Source of the DNA: Chara braunii
Lineage: Eukaryota; Streptophyta; Charophyceae; Charales; Characeae
Assembly (NCBI GenBank): GCA_003427395.1
Contig: BFEA01000656.1
Coordinates: forward strand, 705,494 to 740,430
Length of the DNA stretch: 34,937 bases
Direction: 5' to 3'
In this document: one piece after another, positions 28,777-34,937 of the stretch
How the letters are laid out: each line of letters starts with the position of its first letter
Numbering within the stretch: position 1 is the stretch's first letter
The notes under the pieces: model-generated
Told to the model about the DNA's origin: nothing
Databases searched by the model: none
What the model saw: the letters and a program-made list of their open reading frames with translations, nothing else
Program-made: the position numbers and the translations under genes

Positions 28777-30594
28777 TTAACAGTCGTAAATGCGTGTATC
28801 AACTGCCGTCCGACCCACCGTTTTTTTCAGTAGCTGCAGTGAAATCCACCTGAGATCTGTTAGAGAAGGCAGATCTTTCACCGCCGGGTTGATAATAGCA
28901 TCTGTAAAAGGAAAAAAAAGAATGTCCGTCCGGCCTTGGTCGTTTGTCGGTGTCAGACACACCCACTCCATTGTCCGGTATGATCTGACTCGATATGCAG
29001 GCTGCAACCATTTTCTGATTTCAGTCAGCACTGATTGTTCTGTGGGTTCCAATTGTAATTCAAAATGCGGCAAGAACAGATGTCCTTGTTGTGAATAGGC
29101 AGCCATAAGGTGAAGGTCACCATCAACAGCAGAAAACACCAACGGGATAATCACCCACGGGCGCCCAGCAGTCAGCACGTCCTGAATGGACCCAGGGAGA
29201 GTGTCAGCCCTCTGCGGCTGTTCAGCTGACAAATCTATGCCTCTACCCTTGTCCTTATTTCGATGACCTTCATCATCTTGATCCATCAGATCCGCCCACG
29301 GAACAGTTTTGTGATCAGATTTGAGTTGCTCACGCTGATACGGTTTTGACACAAAATGTTTTTGTCCACCTGTAAGTATCTTCTGTCTGTACTGCACCGG
29401 CAAGCCTTTTGCCAAAGGCATAGGCTCCTCTGATCCCAGGTGGGGGGCCAGAGGCACATGTTCGTCAGTTGTTGCTTCATCATGGGCCAGAGGCACGTGT
29501 TCGTCAGTTATTCCTTCATCATTCCCAGGTTGCATGGTTGGCATTGTGGTTGTGGTAACAAGTATTGATACCGACGGTTCTGCTGAAACAGTTCCCATTT
29601 GCAGGCCTGAAGTCTGCAAGCCCACCGAGGTCACTGTAGTGGGGATGACAGTGACAGCCTGTGTTGTCCCCACACCTGAGGACTGTACTGGCAAAGTAAC
29701 AGCAGACACAGTAACCAATGAGGCCTTGTCAATAACTGTTGTTATTGTGGTTTTTGTCATGACTGAGGTGACCACCCCAGTCATCACAGTGCAACTGGAT
29801 GAGATCATTGGTTGAGCATGAGAGGAAGTAGATGCCCTTGACTCTCTGTTAGGACAATTAAGGGCACCCGATTGATGACCATACGAACGGCACTCATGAC
29901 ACCATGGTGTATCCTGAGTAGCAATATCAACGATGTGCCAACCTTGGGGAGACCTGATTTTTTGGTCACCCTGGACCGCGCACGGGGGTGGAGATCGAAT
30001 CTGCGGTTAACCAGCCTCGGTGCAGCTTTGTTTTGCTCCGGCGAATAGGTATGGAGTACCTGGCCAAATTCACGTTTAATTGTAGCCTCAAGAAAGGCAT
30101 TGCCAGGAAGGGTACTCTCAATACCCTGATCCAAAAGATCTGGGATTGAAGATCTTCCCTGGCTTTGGCCTGCTCAGCAGGTGTTGCTCATGGTTTGTAC
30201 AACACTTTTGCACTTCCCCCCCCTACCACAACATTGTCCTCTTTCTGAAGTGTGTTGATCAGCCAATTTCGAAGGACATGATTAACTGCTAAGTAGGAAA
30301 TCATATTGGGCCCCTCAGACCGAATACGGCCGAGCTGGCCCGGTAACAATATCGAATTCCAACCCGCCTCAACGGATGACATCCATTCTTCTTTAATCCC
30401 AAACGGAACATCGTTACCCAACCCTGAAAAATCACTAACACCCCGTGTCGTCAAAGGTAATCTACAGTTACTCCTGATGCCCTTGCATCTATGTCAACAA
30501 CAACTGTACCGTTTGGTTCATCACGGGTGGTAGGAATATACTTATCAGCTATGTGTGGCTCTTCTTGACCGGTAAAAAAACACCGGCGAACCAT
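28777..30594 (-). pseudogene. LINE ORF1 (RNA-binding, gag-like), frameshifted
   Basis: An upstream frame, from a possible ATG at 30594, reads MVRRCFFTGQEEPHIADKYI. After a frame change it continues at MTTRGVSDFSGLGNDV (30454-30188), the N-terminal domain typical of plant LINE ORF1. A middle frame covers 30134-29805. In a neighbouring frame, WCHECRSYGHQSGALNC at about 29855-29906 is a zinc-knuckle-like CX2CX4HX6C. The C-terminal frame (29808-28777, 343 codons) is Thr/Val-rich, then charged, with repeated DEHVPLA motifs, and ends VDTRIYDC. ORF1 proteins coat LINE RNA. At least three frame changes are present. Confidence 0.7.
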
Positions 30595-30630
30595 ATCACA
30601 GAGTTCATTTTGTTGAGGATCAATTGTTTA

Positions 30631-32206
30631 CAGTCCAATATGCAATCTAAAAGCAGTGAGCAGCAATCTAATCACATCCCCAATGCAAAACAAACGGAAA
30701 CTAAATCTCTCCAACGACTGTTGGAGACCTAATCACAACTAAAAGACGTCATTCGAGGACAGGAGCTCACCCTGGTGATGGCAGAAGTCCTAACTAATCA
30801 AGACTGCAACCAAGAAAACACTGGAATTTCAAATCAATGAAGGAGAAGAACGAAGTGGAAGCGATACACTTCCAAACGCACGTTTTAAACTTACGTAGGG
30901 CAGACCACAAGATGATCACAATCTTGATCATACCGACAAACTGATTTGGCAAGGGGAACCCAAAAGACGAATGACACACCAGGCGAGCAAACCCAAACTT
31001 CAATTGAAGTAAGCAACAACAACCCCAAGGGTATAAACATATCACCACAACTGCCCAACATCAATGGGTGTCATCATCAGAGAAGGAATTTCCGGGCACA
31101 TTACCTGTATCCACCAACGAGTCCCAAATTTGTCCGCCTCAACCAATCGTGACACATCAGCAAACAAGGCGACACAGGCACAATACAAGTCTCTCTAACA
31201 CGTGATTTCGCCTGATTCTTCCACTGCTGCGCATTCCAAAGTCTCAGGACAGTCACTGTAAAGCCCCTAACGAGTCCCAAAATTCTGGAGACTCGTCAAA
31301 TGTCATGTATACAAAAGACACGTCAATCCCAAGGTTCTCCACTTATTGCCACAGCCGCCCATCATCAATGAGTGACAGCTTCCATCCTCTTCCAGAAATA
31401 AAACACGTCAGCCAATATTTCCACACGGACTAGTCATGTCATAGTCATGCAAGGCACTGAAGTCATCAGTTAGCATATTTCCATCAAATCATGAGCTGCT
31501 ACTAGTCTTTGAAATTCCAGTGTCAAGTTGCTTCCCTCGGATCGGCCGTCAATGCCGACAATCAACTAACAACCAGCACTCCACCATTTTCTCAACTCAG
31601 TCATAATCTCTCTTCAGTATGCTCATCAAACTACCGGTGCGAGATTATTCCTACAAATCAACAAGAAACGCCAAGCGTTCCCCCCTCTTCACAACCCCGT
31701 CATAATGGTACTCCAGTATGCAGTTCTCTAATTAAACACTTCATCTGTAATGACCCGCCAAAAACACAGACTGAGAACACTGCTGATTTCTGGGATTGGC
31801 TGCTGGAATGAATGCCTTGCTGAGATTCCCGCATTCTGCTGTGATTTCCATGTCTGTGTGTGTGTGCGTGCCTGCTGGTTTGCATGCCTGTCTGAGTGCT
31901 TGTCGGCTGTGTGTGTGTGTGACCCGCAAGGGTACTTGTTGGTTGAAAGGTCCCGCAGGGCCGGTACTTACCTGTGGCCGTGACTTTGAGGGTTGCAGCG
32001 GGGAAAACACTCGAGTAGCGGGGGTAGGCCCGCGACACTTAGAGCAGAGGGGAAAAACACTCACGTAGCAGGTAGGCCGGTACCACTCAAGTAGTGGTAG
32101 AAGTGTCTGGTACTGGAGGCCGAGCAGAAGAAGACAAAAAGTTGGCATTTTTAGAGGCCAGTAGCGGCTGGCTAGAGGTAGGCCCGTACCAGTCCAAGTA
32201 GCCCGG
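30631..32206. other. No recognisable gene; possible LINE 5' UTR and unassigned sequence
   Basis: Only short frames without family signatures are present. Degenerate internal similarity exists: CAACATCAATGGGTGTCA (~31059) recurs as CATCATCAATGAGTGACA (~31360), and CGTCATAATGGTACTCCAGT resembles a stretch 100 bp upstream. A GTGTGTGT tract lies at 31855-31920. A 36-bp direct repeat (GGGGAAAACACTCGAGTAGC-like) occurs at ~31999 and ~32049 with GGTAGGCC after each copy. Confidence 0.5.
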
Positions 32207-32880
32207 GTCTAGGGCCTGTCCGGAGGATAGCAGAGCCTGCAATGATGTTTCCCTCCGAAAGGGAGGAGGTACTGGTTGCTGGGAGGCCGCTCGGCCTTGG
32301 AAGTCACCGCCCAAGAGGCCAGTAGGCCGCTATATCTTCGGGAGGAGCAAGTAGCTCCTCCTCATTTACGGTGTGCAAGGATTGGCGACATGCTGCTGGA
32401 GCACAGCGCTGGACTGGTACAGTGCTGCCTGGAGGTGAAGGGCAGCTGGGCGCTCAGCCTGGCTATGGCGAGCAGCCCAGCCTGAGGAGGAGGAAGAAGG
32501 GGGCGAAGGAGGAGAGTGGCGAGGCACCTACCTGGCTATGGTGGACACCATCTTCATCACCTTGTTGGGCGCTGCATCTGGAAGGCCCCAGTTGGGGTAG
32601 TGCCGCACCAAGGAANCTNNNGNCAGAGTCAGGCATGGCGGTTCAGTCAGCAGCGGCATAGCTGCTTTGGGTTGTCCTTTGGACAGGAGTGCAGCGCCAT
32701 AGCTGCTTTTGGTTGTCCTTTGGACAGTAGGGCAGGGCCCTCAGTAGTCCGCCATAGCCTAGGCATGTGAGAGGAGGAAGAAGGAGGGAAGCCATAGCTA
32801 TGGTGGACTTGTTGTTGTTGTTGTTGAGTCAGCAGTAAGAGGGAACTTCGTATATTGATTCTGGTTCATCCACTCATTGT
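32207..32880 (+). repeat. Dispersed ~0.6-kb repeat, copy 2 (inverted partner of 11392-12006); possible LTR
   Basis: It is collinear with the - strand of 11392-12006 from TCTAGGGCCTGT to the ATTGATTCTGGTTCATCC end. It contains an internal duplication absent from copy 1: GGTTGTCCTTTGGACAG occurs at ~32670 and ~32713, each near CATAGCTGCTTT. Five scattered Ns lie at 32616-32623. A short (GTT)n run interrupts the end. The similarity supports an LTR or other non-coding repeat rather than a gene. Confidence 0.7.
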
Positions 32881-33324
32881 TATTATTATTATTGGGAGAG
32901 GAATAAGATTGGCGAAGTGAAGGAGGAGGAGGAGGGTGGAGACAGAAGGGGGGATTTGTCATTGGTCTTGCTGGTGTACATCTTCTTCTTCTTCTTCTTT
33001 CCCTCTTCTCTGGTCTCTATCTCTTTGCAAGTGCTTTCTTTTCTTTCGCAATTGGGTGGCATTGTCTTTGATTGTGAATTTGCACTTTGGAATGACCTGG
33101 ATCCTAACACATCGGAAAGTCAACACTTCATTACCACAAATAGTGTTCCGTATCTGTAACCAGGGGTACTCACCCCTGATCAATCGAAAATACTGATATG
33201 ACGCAACGCATGGATCCCACCCGTTGACCACCCACACATGTCACACTCTCCTACCACAGCCAACCAGGATTGCCAACTAAAAGTCGCCCGGGAGCAGGTA
33301 ACAACAAGAACACGGTAATCAGCC

Positions 33325-33417
33325 ATGGCGCCCAAGCGCCCTATACCCTATCGTCTCCGCCGCCCTAACAACCAGTTCTGGCTATGCGGAGCTACTAACG
33401 CAGCAGCGCTAACATGA
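33325..33417 (+). CDS. Short ORF (30 codons) with good start context, uncertain
   Basis: GCCATGG at 33322-33328 is a strong eukaryotic start context. The frame reads MAPKRPIPYRLRRPNNQFWL and ends at TGA 33415-33417. It lies ~445 bp after repeat copy 2. If that repeat is an LTR, this is where a gag start would be expected, and the AT-rich block that follows would have truncated it. There is no recognised family, and chance is quite possible. Confidence 0.15.
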   Translation: MAPKRPIPYRLRRPNNQFWLCGATNAAALT

Positions 33418-33459
33418 TCCCGTACCGCCCGTGCGCCACGTGGACTGTGCACCGAGTTT

Positions 33460-34290
33460 TTAGCTTTTTTTGTTGAACTTTTGAAAAAGAATGAATTAAA
33501 ACTTACAACGTGAAAGTATTTTCGAAATTTGAAAAGGAAATATCGAAAAATAATTTAATTAATTTAAAAAATATTTTCGAATTACAAAAATTTCGAAAAG
33601 GAACGAGTTAAAATTATTTTCGAATTTTGAGAAAGAAATGCCAAGAAAGAATAATTAATTCTACGTATTTTCAAAAATGTTGAAAGAGAAAAAAGTATTT
33701 TCGAAATTTGAAAAGAAAATATTGAAAAAAAAAAATAATTCTAAAACATTTTCGAATTACAAAATTTTCGAAAAAAACTAGGCTACCAGAGTGGCCCGAG
33801 GTCACTTGCCCGGCCGGAACAAAAAAATAAAAATAATAAAAATAACAAAAAATAGATATATTTTTTAATTTTTATTCTAATTTGGTGAAGAATTTCAATG
33901 TGACCCTGAGGCAAAAGCTGTTCATTTAAAAAAAAAAAGTTGCTCATTTTATTTTTCTGCATGACATAGTTTTTTTTTGGATTTTTAATTTCTTAAATCA
34001 TTTTTTGGATTTTTTTTTTTTTTTTTTTTGCTGGGACTCTCCCTGGTCCTTCAACGGGCTGGCCACCCGGGACCCGGGCGGCCCGGCTGGTAGCCAAGAA
34101 AAAGAAGTGAAAAGTTTGACTCTTTGAGAATTTGTTTCGAATTTTGAGAAAGAAATTTCGAAAAAGAAGTGAAAAGTTTGACTCTTTGAGAAATCAGAAA
34201 AAAAAGAAGCAATTTCAAAATTGCAAATTCCAAACTAATTCCGAATAAGGTTTGAAAAGATTAATTAAGATTCGAGTTGTTGTTCCCAAA
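33460..34290. repeat. AT-rich repeat block 2
   Basis: It has the same word content as 21118-22021 (TTTTCGAA, AATTAATT, GAAAAAG), with the ~70-bp homologous stretch at 33605-33675. It holds TIR element copy 2 and a 33-bp perfect direct repeat (34098-34130 and 34160-34192, starting GAAAAAGAAGTGAAAAG). Confidence 0.75.
33778..34098 (+). mobile_element. Non-autonomous TIR element, copy 2, 321 bp
   Basis: It has the same orientation and architecture as 21252-21542, with CTAGGCTACCAG at the left and CTGGTAGCCAAG at the right (one mismatch in the inverted repeat). Shared interior blocks include ACTTGCCCGGCCGG, GGCAAAAG(C/T)TGTTCA and CCCGGGCGGCCCGGCTGGTAG, plus a long T-run. The 8-bp flanks (GAAAAAAA and AAAAAGAA) are only roughly alike in an A-rich context. 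The copy is longer because of A/T runs near 33928-34030. Confidence 0.85.
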
Positions 34291-34373
34291 ATAATAACAA
34301 TAATACTAATAACAAGTGGACCCCGCCGCGGCGCACAGCAACACTCGCTGATGGCGTCTTATTTTTGTTTCAT

Positions 34374-34757
<384 letters not shown>

Positions 34758-34760
<3 letters not shown>

Positions 34761-34937
34761 GCGGACCCACCAGGTGTGGTGCTCCGCTGGTGACAGAGAT
34801 GGAGATGGAGGAAGAAGGAGGGAGCAAGGTGCACAGCGCAGCTCCCCACGCAAGACTCCAACGCACGTACTCCAAAATGTGCAAGTGAAGAATGAGACTC
34901 AAAACAGACAATGGCTGGGGTATACCCCAGCGGACTG
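34758..34937. other. Window end, no recognisable feature
   Basis: Ordinary mixed sequence follows the CT arrays. CACCAGGTGTGGTG is a near-palindrome. No ORF of note is present. Confidence 0.6.

Larger units (their letters stand above)
22022..30630 (-). mobile_element. APE-type LINE (non-LTR retrotransposon), - strand, split by a DNA transposon
   Basis: Reading downward, ORF1 with a CCHC-like motif (about 30594-28777) is followed by ORF2 (from ATG 28665) with endonuclease, reverse transcriptase and a zf-RVT-like zinc segment. A ~500-bp 3' UTR and an A-rich tail follow, seen as T-runs at 22022-22061 on the + strand. ORF2 is interrupted at ~26720-24840 by a hAT-like insertion. Many frameshifts and stops make it a fossil. 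No target duplication could be assigned, because the 5' end is unclear and the 3' flank is repetitive. Confidence 0.88.

Noticed and set aside
21118-34290. AT-rich blocks as the two LTRs of one 13-kb element
   Set aside because: The shared 70-bp stretch and the TIR elements are in different order in the two blocks, and similarity is patchy.

Overview
The window is eukaryotic, repeat-dense genomic DNA made almost entirely of nested transposable elements. It shows LTR retrotransposons with chromodomain integrases, an APE-type LINE whose ORF2 ends in a plant-style zf-RVT zinc-binding segment, two DNA transposon families with 8-bp target duplications, long microsatellites and assembly gaps. My best guess is a streptophyte (plant or charophyte alga such as Chara). 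That is an inference from element types and style, not a match I could run. There are no bacterial operons, rRNA, tRNA or CRISPR arrays.

Layout: 1-584 holds short tandem repeats and a TATA-box promoter-like stretch. 589-9388 is a complete Ty3/Gypsy chromovirus on the + strand (element A). It has 1,079-bp LTRs that differ at only two positions, a TGG primer-binding site, gag, a textbook A-AAA-AAC -1 frameshift heptamer touching the gag stop codon, and pol (PR-RT-RNaseH-IN-chromodomain). Pol carries three in-frame stops, and gag contains an 84-bp duplication around a single N that looks like an assembly join. 9389-14500 holds gene-like debris: candidate exons, a GHY...W..ND papain-fold (USP-like) segment cut by a 295-bp N gap, a coiled-coil exon, microsatellites and one copy of a ~0.6-kb dispersed repeat.

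About 14.5-21.1 kb is a second, much older chromovirus on the - strand (element B). It is frameshifted throughout, with substituted catalytic residues, a recognisable 3' LTR edge and no 5' LTR. 21.1-22.0 kb is an AT-rich repeat with a 291-bp TIR element inserted. 22.0-30.6 kb is a decayed - strand LINE with its A-rich tail at the left end. Its reverse transcriptase is split by a 1,776-bp hAT-like element (24891-26666, 8-bp target duplication) that carries ~900 bp of nearly pure purine sequence. 30.6-32.2 kb has no recognisable gene. 32207-32880 is an inverted partner of the 11.4-12.0 kb repeat. 33.4-34.3 kb is a second AT-rich block with a second copy of the TIR element, followed by (CT)n arrays.

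No host pathway can be reconstructed. The genes present serve retrotransposition: gag particles, protease, RT/RNase H copying, integrase with chromatin targeting, and LINE endonuclease/RT. Element A is the youngest insertion and probably the only one recently mobile. B and the LINE are fossils whose nonsense codons include CGA-to-TGA changes of the kind cytosine methylation leaves behind.
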